Part shown: positions 36,355 through 47,346 of the stretch, piece by piece
Numbering within the stretch: position 1 is the first letter of the stretch
Layout: the number at the start of each line of letters is the position of its first letter
Assembly (NCBI GenBank): GCA_009760885.1
Contig: CM019704.1
Location: forward strand, 11,058,303-11,122,302
Reading direction: 5' to 3'
Source: Achatina immaculata
Lineage: Eukaryota > Mollusca > Gastropoda > Stylommatophora > Achatinidae
Length of the DNA stretch: 64,000 nt
Notes under the pieces: model-generated
What the model was told of the DNA's origin: nothing
What the model saw: only the letters and a program-made list of their open reading frames with translations
Databases searched by the model: none
Program-made: the position numbers and the translations under genes

Positions 36355-36895
36355 GTGAGTCATTACAAGAAAATCTGGTATGTTAAAGAAAAGAAGATTG
36401 TTGCACGATATAACAGTATATTGGAGAATTTACTGTTATGATGGTTGGATTCTCATAAAATGCATATAATCCGGGGTATTTTAATATTTTGACCATTTGA
36501 TTTAAAGCCCTTGATATTTTTGTTGTGCAAGAGTTCACTTGAAAGGTCAGGGTTGAGATGCTAAATTCCACGAGATTTTTATGAACTTATCCTTGACATG
36601 TTAGTAACAGAAAAGTTATTTTTGGAATGTCCAGTGAGCTTTCGTCTGAAGGTCGTAAACAGGTAGAATCTCGGGCAGAGTGATTCTCGGAATAGAAACT
36701 TCAGGAAGATTTAGGGGAATAGTTAGCACATATTTAAGGAGTTAGAGGAGGAGATTTGGAAGATATAGATAGATGGATAGATAGGATGAATTATAATTAT
36801 GAGATTATAATGAGTTTGTATTAAGTCTCGATTGTGAATGTGTTAGGATCGTAGTTAGGCATGAGTAGTTGAGAATGTGATTTTTCTAGCCTATA

Positions 36896-36913
36896 GTGAC
36901 ACTATAGTGTCAC
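36896..36913. repeat. 18-bp perfect palindrome at LINE-D 5' junction
   Basis: GTGACACTATAGTGTCAC is its own reverse complement and sits where LINE-D sequence (GTCACATAACGAAGC) begins. The same occurs in copy 2 at about 41005-41022. Confidence 0.85.
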
Positions 36914-38486
36914 ATAACGAAGCTACTTCTGAGAATCATTATGAGAAGAACAAGGAAAAAGATAAAAACGGAAATAGCAGATGAACAGTTTGGATTTGTT
37001 GAAGGAAAGGGAACACACAATGCCATTTATGCTTTACAAACACTAACAGAAAGAGCTTTAGAAGTACAGAAAGATCTCTACTTATACTTCATTGATTACA
37101 CCAAGGCATTCGACAAGGTGAAACATAATGAAATTATTAAAATGCTTGAAGACATCAATATAGACGGCAAAGACCTGAGGATTGTAAAACATCTATACTG
37201 GTAGCAAGAAGCAGCAATTCGAGTTGAAAATAGAACTGGAAAATATCAACCTATAAAACAAGGGGTGCGACAGGGATGTGTACTGTCTCCAGACTTTTTT
37301 TCTCTGTAAAGCGAGAATATTCTAAGAATGATCATCACAGAACCAGGCATAAAAATTGGAGGATACAATATTAACAACCTTCCGTATGCTGACGACACAG
37401 TACTGATAGCTGAGAACAAATTTTGTATGATTAGACCTCGAAAAAATCGTAGACAAAGCACTTTAGTGAGACGTGAGAGAAAGAAAAATCACAAGAGAAT
37501 TACCTGGGATTCGAACACGGACTCCGGTAGGACGAGCAGCCGTCTAGCCACGAACGGCTGCTCGTCCTACCGGAGTCCGTGTTCGAATCCCAGGTAATTC
37601 TCTTGTGATTTTTCTTTCTCTCACGTCTCACTAAAGTGCTTTGTCTACGATTTTTTCAAGGTCTAATCATACAAAATTTGTTCTCTTACTTTACTATACC
37701 AAAGCCTCGTAGTTTCCTACTGATAGCTGAGAACCAACAAGACCTGTAAAATCTCTTGGATAAAGTCACCAAAGAAAGTGAACAGAAAGGCCTTACTTTT
37801 AACATCAAAAAGACAGAGACTATGGTTATATCTAAGAAACAGAATCCACCAGCATGCAGTATAAAATTAAACAAAACTATTCTAAATCAGGTGCAGAAAT
37901 TCAAATACCTTGGAGCAGTAATAACTTCAGATTGGAAATGCAGAACGGAAATTAGGAACAGAATAGACCAAGCAAAGACTGCATTTCAGAGAATGAGAAA
38001 CATATTATCCAACACATCCTTATCACTGAATGTTAGAAAACGAGTCCTAAAATGCTATATTGAACCTATCTTGTTATATGGAAGTGAATCATGAACAATA
38101 GGCAAGTCTGCACAAAAATCATTGGAAGCAGCAGAAATGTGGTTTATTAGAAGAATGTTGCAAACTGGACAGCAAAAATAACTAATGAAGAATGTATGAG
38201 AAGAGCTGGAGAGACAAAAAAAAACCTTGTCAAAAAGATAAGAGAGATACAATGTACTTTCGTAGGACATGCAATGAGAAGAGGGGGCATAGAAAATATT
38301 ATAACAACAGGAAAAATAGAAGGAAGAAGATCAAGAGGAAGACCAAGAGAAATAATACTGGACAGTCTGATGGGATGGTGTGAGAGGAGATCACCAACTG
38401 AGCTGATGGCCTGCATGAAGGATTGTGTACTCTGGAGAAGCATAATAGTCAACGCCATTTGGCACGGCACCTGATGATGATGATCA
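36905..38486 (+). mobile_element. LINE-D, RT copy in duplication copy 1
   Basis: Encodes EQFGFVEGKGTHNAIYALQT, IDYTKAFDKVKH, then a stop after LYW. QGVRQGCVLSPD and the catalytic LPYADDTVLIAE (37380-37415) follow. The RT C-terminal part resumes after the SINE-like insertion as FNIKKTETMVISKK to the 3' end and TGA tail at about 38471. An in-frame stop after GSES is shared with copy 2 and with the 16.7-kb copy. Confidence 0.9.
37418..37717. mobile_element. Palindromic tRNA-SINE-like insertion, 300 bp
   Basis: The insertion is flanked by perfect 17-bp copies of TACTGATAGCTGAGAAC (37401-37417 and 37718-37734) and is exactly absent from duplication copy 2. Positions 37412-37685 form an almost perfect palindrome: two 131-nt arms around the 12-nt loop TCTAGCCACGAA (37543-37554). 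Both arms carry the Pol III B-box-like GTTCGAATCCC. On the minus strand, TGGCTAGACGGCTGC upstream of it resembles an A box. An unpaired tail of 32 nt (37686-37717) follows. The 17-bp duplication points to LINE-driven insertion. Confidence 0.88.
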
Positions 38487-39589
38487 TATAGTGCACTGTG
38501 TTAGTGATTTTTGTCATGTAGCTGACTTGGTATAGAATGTTCCTTTTGGAGACATTATGAGATTATTTTTCATTTATGATTTCAATAAAAAGTTGGGTAG
38601 TTGTTAGTGTCCTAATGTCAAGCATTTCTTTCCCTGTCATAACTTTGCTGAACTAAAGAGTATGTAATTAGTTCCTTTTAGAGATCTTTGTATAGACCTT
38701 TGGTCAACAGATTTTCTGTGATCCTTTTTGATGTAGTAAGTGTGTACTCTTATGCTGTACTACATTTTTTTGTATGCTTGCTGCTTTTATGTAGTGTGAG
38801 AGTTGGGTTTTCTCCCTTTCCATTTGGCAAACTAGTTCTTGCCGGAAAGTGGATTAGCCAGAAACTTTGTATAACATTATCAACTACCTCTCACCCTCAC
38901 CTCTCAGCACTCATTTTTTTCCATTAATAAAGTGTGAGTTTATGTTATTCACACGGGACTTAGTCTTCACACTGATCACTGTGTGTTGTCCTTGTTAGTA
39001 TTTCTATAGCAGAAGTTTCATGAAAATAATACAATCTTTATAAGTATTGCCGTGTCTGCAACTAGCAGTTACAGAATAGTAGACAGATGCATGATATAAA
39101 TAGTGAATGTCTATAATGGATTTTATTTACAAGTATATTAAAGAAAAAAGGATTGTTGCATGGATTTTATTTACATTCCTGGCAATGTATTTATCACAGA
39201 AATGAGAAATACATTAGAATAATTGCATTAAAGAAAACAAGAGAGGGCTAAAGAGAAAATATGATATCAGGATAACAGTAGGTTACTTGTCAGTTCACCT
39301 GTATTTTGTAATATCTAAAGATCTGTATATGAAAACAAAAAAGACTATAAAAAGCAAATATTCCTACAAACTTTGTACAGCTAATATCAGACATGGATAT
39401 TATTTTATTAAAAAAACAAGAACAGATTCAATGCTAATGATGTATGAATGCCTAGGCACTCTTAACACATGGAAAGCAAAAAACCAAATTAGTTTTTATA
39501 AGACAAAGGAAGATCCAGTACTGTTGTTCTCATTGAAGGTTTGAAAATTTGTTGTAGTTTGTTAAGGGTGGTTAAATTCTTTTTCATAA
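38487..39589. other. Intron in duplication copy 1, no feature recognised
   Basis: Ordinary AT-rich intron. The unit is repeated at 42276-43389. Its last base lies 11 nt short of where exon I begins in the copy-2 context. Confidence 0.6.
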
Positions 39590-40322
39590 CCTGCATCGTT
39601 CGTGGGTGCATAGCATTGTATGATTGTCATTCTTCCGTGCTTTATTTTGTATCATGCTCTTATCATATGACTGTTCACTGGTTCCCATTCTGAAAAGCTA
39701 TTTACTGCCACAGATGACATTATTATACCCACTCCTTCTTGATATTTTGCATCATCTCCACCAGGATATATTATTAACTTAACAGTTTTCTGCCTTTCTT
39801 TTCCCAACTTCTGGCCATCAAATTTCGCTAAATCCCAACACATCCAGGTGATATCTATCCATTTCTTTTATTACTTGAGCAGTTTTTGTTGTTGCGGCCA
39901 TTGTTCTTACATTCCAAAATCCGATTTTTGTTATGCATTTGGGGCCGATGAATTTTCGATCATTGTCAATGGCGTGCAGAGTTGGTGTCCTTGATGTTTG
40001 GTTACAACTGTTGTGAGTTTCCATAATGGTGGGGTTTTTCTCCATCTAGAGTCATCTAGAGTCACCTCTAGATGGGTCTCAGGATGAGGTTGTTGGCCTC
40101 ATGTCCAACTCCCATTTTACGATGTGTGACGGTGCAAAAGACTCATACGCAGGTATCCCGGCAAGAGCGTTAAAAAGCTCACACCATCTTGTACGTCACC
40201 TGGAAGTGAAAACCCACAGAATAAATATACAAGTCTCAAAACTGGATAGGTAAAAAGACTGATTATTGGTTCATGTTTTAAATTATGTCTTTAAAAGAAA
40301 AAATTGTTCTTACCTCTACCAG

Positions 40323-40463
40323 GCTGCCATAATTCCAGAGGGAGCCTCCATTTTTGACCTGCAACAGCTAAATCGCAAAGTGCAAAACCTTCACAAGTCG
40401 CATGTCCATCTAAAAATGGATGTTTTGAGAAACAATGGTTCCTTGACTGCCATCATCAAAGAG
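40323..40463 (+). CDS. Kinesin-14 exon H', copy 2 (stalk)
   Basis: Identical in length, splice sites and coding sequence to 36214-36354, offset by 4109 nt. Either copy joins G to I in frame, and so do both together. Confidence 0.85.
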
Positions 40464-41013
40464 GTGAGTCATTACAAGAAAATCTGGTACGTTAAAGAAA
40501 AGAAGATTGTTGCACGATATAACAGTATATTGGAGAATTTACTGTTATGATGGTTGGATTCTCATAAAATGCATATAATCCGGGGTATTTTAATATTTTG
40601 ACCATTTGATTTAAAGCCCTTGATATTTTTGTTGTGCAAGAGTTCACTTGAAAGGTCAGGGTTGAGATGCTAAATTCCACGAGATTTTTATGAACTTATC
40701 CTTGACATGTTAGTAACAGAAAAGTTATTTTTGGAATGTCCAGTGAGCTTTGGTCTGAAGGTCGTAAACAGGTAGAATCTCGGGCAGAGTGATTCTCGGA
40801 ATAGAAACTTCGGGAAGATTTAGGGGAATAGTTAGCACATATTTAAGGGGTTAGAGGAGGAGATTTGGAAGATATAGATAGATGGATAGATAGGATGAAT
40901 TATAATTATGAGATTATAATGAGTTTGTATTAAGTCTCGATTGTGAATGTGTTAGGATCGTAGTTAGGCATGAGTAGTTGAGAATGTGATTTTTCTAGCC
41001 TATAGTGACACTA

Positions 41014-42275
41014 TAGTGTCACATAACGAAGCTACTTCTGAGAATCATTATGAGAAGAACAAGGAAGAAGATAAAAACGGAAATAGCAGATGAACAGTTT
41101 GGATTTGTTGAAGGAAAGGGAACACACAATGCCATTTATGCTTTACAAACACTAACAGAAAGAGCTTTAGAAGTACAGAAAGATCTCTACTTATACTTCA
41201 TTGATTACACCAAGGCATTCGACAAGGTGAAACATAATGAAATTATTAAAATGCTTGAAGACATCAATATAGACGGCAAAGACCTGAGGATTGTAAAACA
41301 TCTATACTGGTAGCAAGAAGCAGCAATTCGAGTTGAAAATAGAACTGGAAAATATCAACCTATAAAAGAAGGGGTGCGACAGGGATGTGTACTGTCTCCA
41401 GACTTTTTTTCTCTGTAAAGCGAGAATATTCTAAGAATGATCATCACAGAACCAGGCATAAAAATTGGAGGATACAATATTAACAACCTTCCGTATGCTG
41501 ACGACACAGTACTGATAGCTGAGAACCAACAAGACCTGTAAAATCTCTTGGATAAAGTCACCAAAGAAAGTGAACAGAAAGGCCTTACTTTTAACATCAA
41601 AAAGACAGAGACTATGGTTATATCTAAGAAACAGAATCCACCAGCATGCAGTATAAAATTAAACAAAACTATTCTAAATCAGGTGCAGAAATTCAAATAC
41701 CTTGGAGCAGTAATAACTTCAGATTGGAAATGCAGAACGGAAATTAGGAACAGAATAGACCAAGCAAAGACTGCATTTCAGAGAATGAGAAACATATTAT
41801 CCAACACATCCTTATCACTGAATGTTAGAAAACGAGTCCTAAAATGCTATATTGAACCTATCTTGTTATATGGAAGTGAATCATGAACAATAGGCAAGTC
41901 TGCACAAAAATCATTGGAAGCAGCAGAAATGTGGTTTATTAGAAGAATGTTGCAAACTGGACAGCAAAAATAACTAATGAAGAATGTATGAGAAGAGCTG
42001 GAGAGACAAAAAAAAACCTTGTCAAAAAGATAAGAGAGATACAATGTACTTTCGTAGGACATGCAATGAGAAGAGGGGGCATAGAAAATATTATAACAAC
42101 AGGAAAAATAGAAGGAAGAAGATCAAGAGGAAGACCAAGAGAAATAATACTGGACAGTCTGATGGGATGGTGTGAGAGGAGATCACCAACTGAGCTGATG
42201 GCCTGCATGAAGGATTGTGTACTCTGGAGAAGCATAATAGTCAACGCCATTTGGCACGGCACCTGATGATGATGA
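41014..42275 (+). mobile_element. LINE-D, RT copy in duplication copy 2
   Basis: The duplicated counterpart of 36905-38486 without the palindromic insertion. Here LPYADDTVLIAENQQDL reads straight through the empty target site, showing the pre-insertion state. Confidence 0.92.
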
Positions 42276-43400
42276 TCATATAGTGCACTGTGTTAGTGAT
42301 TTTTGTCATGTAGCTGACTTGGTATAGAATGTTCCTTTTGGAGACATTATGAGATTATTTTTCATTTATGATTTCAATAAAAAGTTGGGTAGTTGTTAGT
42401 GTCCTAATGTCAAGCATTTCTTTCCCTGTCATAACTTTGCTGAACTAAAGAGTATGTAATTAGTTCCTTTTAGAGATCTTTGTATAGACCTTTGGTCAAC
42501 AGATTTTCTGTGATCCTTTTTGATGCAGTAAGTGTGTACTCTTATGCTGTACTACATTTTTTGGTATGCTTGCTGCTTTTATGTAGTGTGAGAGTTGGGT
42601 TTTCTCCCTTTCCATTTGGCAAACTAGTTCTTGCCGGAAAGTGGATTAGCCAGAAACTTTGTATAACATTATCAACTACCTCTCACCCTCACCTATCATC
42701 ACTCATTTTTTTCCATTAATAAAGTGTGAGTTTATGTTACTCACACGGGACTTAGTCTTCACACTGATCACTGTGTGTTGTCCTTGTTAGTATTTCTATA
42801 GCAGAAGTTTCATGAAAATAATACAATCTTTATAAGTATTGCCGTGTCTGCAACTAGCAGTTACAGAATAGTAGACAGATGCATGATACATGTATAAGTA
42901 GTGAACGTCTATAATGGATTTTATTTACAAGTATATTAAAGAAAAAAGGATTGTTGCATGGATTTTATTTACATTCCTGGCAATGTATTTATCACAGAAA
43001 TGAGAAATACATTAGAATAATTGCATTAAAGAAAACAAGAGAGGGCTAAAGAGAAAATATGATATCAGGATAACAGTAGGTTACTTGTCAGTTCACCTGT
43101 ATTTTGTAATATCTAAAGATCTGTATATGAAAACAAAAAAGACTATAAAAAGCAAATATTCCTACAAACTTTGTACAGCTAATATCAGACATGGATATTA
43201 TTTTATTAAAAGAAAACAAGAACAGATTCAATGCTAATGATGTATGAATGCCTAGGCACTCTTAACACATGGAAAGCAAAAAACCAAATTAGTTTTTATA
43301 AGACAAAGGAAGATCCAGTACTGTTGTTCTCATTGAAGGTTTGAAAATATGTTGTAGTTTGTTAAGGGTGGTTAAATTCTTTTTCATAATTTTACCACAG

Positions 43401-43517
43401 GCAATAAAAGCTGCAGCAGATCTTAAAAAATCTGGTGTTGGATCACAACATGAACTGGAAGAAATCAGAGCACTTTACCAGAAAGAGGCTTTGCAACGAC
43501 GCTTGCTGTACAATCAG
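43401..43517 (+). CDS. Kinesin-14 exon I (end of stalk / neck coil)
   Basis: A 117-nt exon, phase 0 to 0, from acceptor TTTTACCACAG to donor GTATGA. It encodes AIKAAADLKKSGVGSQHELE followed by EIRALYQKEALQRRLLYNQ. The YQKEALQRRLLYNQ helix runs straight into the neck in exon J, as in other kinesin-14s, where this helix acts as the lever. Confidence 0.92.
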
Positions 43518-43739
43518 GTATGAACTAATGTTTAGCTTCAAATGTGTAGATGCTGGCGACAAAGTTTTTATGAAACTAATGAAACTATATTCAGTCTTTA
43601 ATTTGCTAACCTGCAATATAACCATCCACAAAAATTGGTTTTACAGATAAGAGTAATGAGTCATTTTGCAAAACTCACTGTCAGAGTGAGTGCTCTCTTC
43701 AAATAGAATAACACCAAATTCATGATGGGCAAAGATAAT

Positions 43740-44128
43740 TCATCTTATATCTTATATCCTTCCCATGCCGTTAAACATCACATAGGGCTCGCAAAGTAGT
43801 TAGCCAATTTTTCCTGTTTTCAGCAAGCTTTTTAACCTCATCAAGGGATTTTATGCCTATTAATTAGGCCTCTCTTAACAATGTCCTCTTTAGAGTTTCA
43901 CATGGTTTGTCTCTTTTTCTTTGGCCTGTTGTGTGCCACTTTATAGCTTGTTTTGGGATTCTGTGATTGTTTCTTCTCATCACGTGACCAACATGTCCAT
44001 CTCCTTTTCCTGATCACCCATGAGACTGGTTGCTGTTCACTCATCTGTCTTATCTCTGCATTGTTCTTGAATTCGTTCCATTTGATGCCGAGTATTTTCC
44101 TTAGGCATTTGTTTTCAAAAGAGTCTAA
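43740..44128 (-). mobile_element. LINE-C 3' fragment, reversed
   Basis: Starts with the ATCTTATATCTTATATCCTT tail and GCCGTTAAACATCACATAGG, and runs to KLDSFENKCLRKILG (reverse strand) near 44125. It is truncated at both functional ends. Confidence 0.88.
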
Positions 44129-44434
44129 GATAATTAAATAGGGTAAATTGGTAACTGAGGGGGTAGATGTTTTATTAGTAAAAATCAAGAAATTCTGACT
44201 TATCTGCAATAATATGTGGCTTATTAAAGTCTATAGTACAAGTAGCTAAAAGATGAAACAAGAAGATTAACCACATTTAATGATGATGATGTACGTGTGA
44301 TACACACTGCAAAACATTTTCAGGTATTTATATAAAGCTTAATACTTTATTGAAAAGTTTAGATTCTGAAGGAGCATTTTCTTCCGTTTCAAAAAACATG
44401 AAATTGAGATGTGAAACTTATTTTGCTTCTGCAG

Positions 44435-44608
44435 CTGCAGGAACTTAGAGGAAATATTCGAGTTTTCTGCCGACCTCGACGTGATGAACGTAGCCAAAAC
44501 TGTTTGAGATTTCCTTCAGATCAAGATATTTTGATCACAAGCAATGAAGGAAACAAGAAGACATACAGTTTTGATAAAGTCTACACAACAGATGCTACCC
44601 AAGAGCAG
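44435..44608 (+). CDS. Kinesin-14 exon J (neck and motor start)
   Basis: A 174-nt exon, phase 0 to 0, from acceptor GCTTCTGCAG to donor GTATAA. It encodes LQELRGNIRVFCRPRRDERS and continues to TYSFDKVYTTDATQEQ. The GN pair after the neck helix is the kinesin-14 signature. Most kinesins have RxRP after the first strand; here the order is R-P-R-R, so the usual Pro is displaced. A second CAG six bases on (44440) could be an alternative acceptor. Confidence 0.93.
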
Positions 44609-44857
44609 GTATAATGTTATCTGTGTGTGAAAAATGTGAACAGACTGATATGTTAGAACTGTTCCTGACAGGTGTTGTGTTTTGATAAAGATACTGGGAA
44701 GTACTCTAACAGTACGAGTTATGTATTGAATATGTAATTATTTTTGTGTTTGTCTTCCACAAAGACCTAAAGAGAGGGGAGGTTGCAAACCTGAGATTAT
44801 TCTTCACATGAAAAGTAAAAAATGTTCAGACTGTATTATTATTTTTTTTTTTAAGAT

Positions 44858-45070
44858 GATGAAAACAACAGGCCATGACCCGGTGGTACTGCAAACGGGT
44901 CCACCCATAACGAGATGTGGACTATACCCCCAGCATTCAGTGTGCAGGGCAAGCGTCATGCATCTCGTTTAGTTAAATAATAACGACGCTTTTGTCTTAA
45001 CCAAAGGGCATGTTGATCAGGGTACCTGCCAAGAGGACACTTTGATCTTAGCCAAAGGCCAAGAAATGGG
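44858..45070 (-). ncRNA. U2 snRNA-like retroelement (SINE or retropseudogene), copy 1
   Basis: Reading the minus strand, TTCTTGGCCTTTGGCTAAG followed by ATCAAAGTGT matches the conserved 5' end of U2 snRNA, with only a few changes. About 170 nt on, TTTGCAGTACCACC resembles the U2 stem-loop IV loop (ATTGCAGTACCTCC). The spacing is about 16 nt longer than in human U2. The branch-point pairing element GTAGTA is missing, so it is not a working U2. A poly(A)-like run follows on the minus strand (A-run near 44840-44853), which points to retrotransposition. Confidence 0.65.
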
Positions 45071-45441
45071 TTCTAAACCTCCCCGTTGTAGAAAATCAGA
45101 CTGCATTATTCTAAATCATGGAAGCTGGCGAAAATAAATAACAGAAATTTCAAGGGGACAAAAATTGAAAGTATAGAAGCAAGAAGACTCAAAAGACACA
45201 ATAAAGTCTGAAATTTGCTTAATGTTTTTCATTTTTTTTACTCAAGATATGACTTTCAGTTAATGCTACACTTGCAGTCTTTACTTTCCTAATCTGTGAA
45301 AGGAAAATATTTTATTGGAGAACAAATTGCTTTTAAATCTCTGCTATACATGTGCACTTTGTTATCATAATTTGTAATATTAGCTACCTCGAAGGTAGTT
45401 TTCTAAAAAATGATAATCTTCTGCATTTATTTAATTCCAAG

Positions 45442-45578
45442 ATTTTTGCAGACACACAGCCAATTATCACTTCCTGTGTAGATGGCTATAATGTCTGCTT
45501 ACTAGCCTATGGTCAGACAGGTTCTGGAAAAACTTTCACCATGATGGGACCAGAGAACAATCCTGGAATAAACATTAG
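45442..45578 (+). CDS. Kinesin-14 exon K, copy 1 (P-loop)
   Basis: A 137-nt exon from acceptor TTAATTCCAAG to donor GTACAT. It opens in phase 0 and ends after two bases of an AG-G Arg codon completed by exon L. It encodes SCVDGYNVCLLAYGQTGSGK then TFTMMGPENNPGINI, with the Walker A/P-loop GQTGSGKT that binds ATP phosphates. A CAG at 45449-45451 is a possible alternative acceptor but would lose the conserved start of the exon. It is identical to copy 2. Using both would shift the frame (137 is not divisible by 3). Confidence 0.93.
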
Positions 45579-46188
45579 GTACATGATTTTTTTTCTAATG
45601 ATCTCCCTTAGTATCTTTCAAAGAATTATATTCTGTTCAATACATGAGTCTTCTGCAATACTAGTAGAAATCTTCTTCAGTCTCCCTGAAACCGCAAGCT
45701 AGTGATCTTTGCAGCTGATGGGGTGAAGATGTTGGGCATGGCATCATGTTTGCTTAGGAGCAGGTTATGATGGCAATTTTGTCAGTCTTGAATAGGATGT
45801 CTGCAGTGGTTCTCAGAATCCACCAACATTGGGACAGTGGCAATCTCTGCACTATTTCCCAGGTTAGGCCTGTTAGTGGGGGTACCAATGAAGAGGTGGA
45901 ACAAGGTCTTGGTCAGCTATGGTTCACCAACCCTGATGCTAGCATGACAGCAATGGGTTGTTGAGTGCAAATTGGACAGCATCTTCACCTCCTACCACAG
46001 CAGTAATCAAAAGTACTGTATGCATGTACTCGCTGTTTGTTAACTGCAGTCAGAATAAATTCTTCAATGTATGGATATGTTTGATTTTTTGTTAAAATCT
46101 AATATTTTGTTGCTGAATGAACATGAGAATCTAGATTTATCATAAAAGTACAGCTGTGGATTTAGTAAGCTCATCAAGAAGAATTATC

Positions 46189-46427
46189 TTTGTCCTCATT
46201 CTGTCTCTCTGAACTGTAAACAAAATGATGTTTTCCTTGCAACAAATTCAGTGAAGTTTGTCCTCATTCTGTCTCTCTGAACTGTAAACAAAATGATGTT
46301 TTCCTTGCAACAAATTCAGTGAAGTTTGTCCTCATTCTGTCTCTCTGAACTGTAAACAAAATGATGTTTTCCTTGCAACAAATTCAGTGAAGTTTGTCCT
46401 CATTCTGTCTCTCTGAACTGTAAACAA
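46189..46427. repeat. 68-bp minisatellite, 3.5 units
   Basis: Units of TTTGTCCTCATTCTGTCTCT through CAACAAATTCAGTGAAG start at 46189, 46257, 46325 and 46393. The last is cut by the duplication junction. Confidence 0.93.
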
Positions 46428-46626
46428 ACTGATATGTTAGAACTGTTCCTGACAGGTGTTGTGTTTTGATAAAGATACTGGGAAGTACTCTACGAGTTAT
46501 GTATTGAATATGTAATTATTTTTGTGTTTGTCTTCCACAAAGACCTAAAGAGAGGGGAGGTTGCAAACCTGAGATTATTCTTCACATGAAAAGTAAAAAA
46601 TGTTCAGACTGTATTTTTTTTTTTTT

Positions 46627-46834
46627 AAGATGATGAAAACAACAGGCCATGACCCGGTGGTACTGCAAACGGGTCCACCCATAACGATATGTGGACCATA
46701 CCATTCAGTGTGCAGGGCAAGCCTCATGCATCTCGTTTAGTTAAATAATAACGACGCTTTTGTTTTAACCAAAGGGCATGTTGATCAGGGTACCTGCCAA
46801 GAGGACACTTTGATCTTAGCCAAAGGCCAAGAAA
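46627..46834 (-). ncRNA. U2 snRNA-like retroelement, copy 2
   Basis: The duplicated counterpart of 44858-45070. It keeps the U2 5'-end match and the stem-loop IV-like segment. It has lost the GAGATGTGGACTATACCCCC wording of copy 1 through small changes. It arose by segmental duplication, not by a second retroposition. Confidence 0.6.
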
Positions 46835-47209
46835 TGGGTTCTAAACCTCCCTGTTGTAGAAAATCAGACTGCATTATTCTAAATCATGGAAGCTGGCGAA
46901 AATAAATAACAGAAGTTTCAAGGGGACAAAAATTGAAAGTATAGAAGCAAGAAGACTCAAAATAAACAATAAAGTCTGAAATTTGCTTAATGTTTTTCTT
47001 TTTTTTTACCCAAGATATGACTTTCATTTAATGCTACACTTGCAGTCTTTACTTTCCTAATCTGTGAAAGGAAAATATTTTATTGGAGAACAAATTGCTT
47101 TTAAATCTCTGCTATACATGTGCACTTTGTTATCATAATTTGTAATATTAGCTACCTCGAAGGTAGTTTTCTAAAAAATGATAATCTTCTGCATTTATTT
47201 AATTCCAAG

Positions 47210-47346
47210 ATTTTTGCAGACACACAGCCAATTATCACTTCCTGTGTAGATGGCTATAATGTCTGCTTACTAGCCTATGGTCAGACAGGTTCTGGAAAAA
47301 CTTTCACCATGATGGGACCAGAGAACAATCCTGGAATAAACATTAG
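47210..47346 (+). CDS. Kinesin-14 exon K', copy 2 (P-loop)
   Basis: Same 137-nt exon, splice sites and coding sequence as 45442-45578, offset by 1768 nt. A functional mRNA must use only one of the two. Since the copies are identical, the choice would not change the protein. Confidence 0.88.

Larger units (their letters stand above)
35481..39589. repeat. 4.1-kb tandem duplication, copy 1 (contains exon H)
   Basis: This 4109-bp block is repeated immediately at 39590-43389 at about 99% identity by eye. It carries the 5' part of the reversed LINE-C, exon H, LINE-D and the following intron. The motif TTCATAA lies at both junctions (35474-35480, 39583-39589) and at the end of copy 2 (43383-43389), as microhomology. 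Copy 1 alone carries the 317-nt palindromic insertion plus target duplication. Confidence 0.95.
39590..43389. repeat. 4.1-kb tandem duplication, copy 2 (contains exon H')
   Basis: Matches 35481-39589, lacking the 317-nt insertion and with a few substitutions and small indels (for example TTTCGTCTG versus TTTGGTCTG after the exon, and a TGTATAAG insertion near 42890). It ends at TTCATAA, 11 nt before exon I, so only this copy is followed by exon I. Confidence 0.95.
44643..46427. repeat. 1.8-kb tandem duplication, copy 1 (contains exon K)
   Basis: Starts at ACTGATATGTTAGAACTG and recurs from 46428. It carries a U2-like element, the P-loop exon and 3.5 units of a 68-bp minisatellite. The junction falls inside the minisatellite. 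Confidence 0.93.

Noticed and set aside
37501..37600. tRNA gene inside the palindrome
   Set aside because: B-box-like and A-box-like strings are only about 33 nt apart and no acceptor stem or cloverleaf closes. A SINE head explains it better.
44858..45070. Functional U2 snRNA gene
   Set aside because: It lacks the GTAGTA branch-site pairing element, its middle is divergent, and an A-run follows it; it looks like a retroelement.
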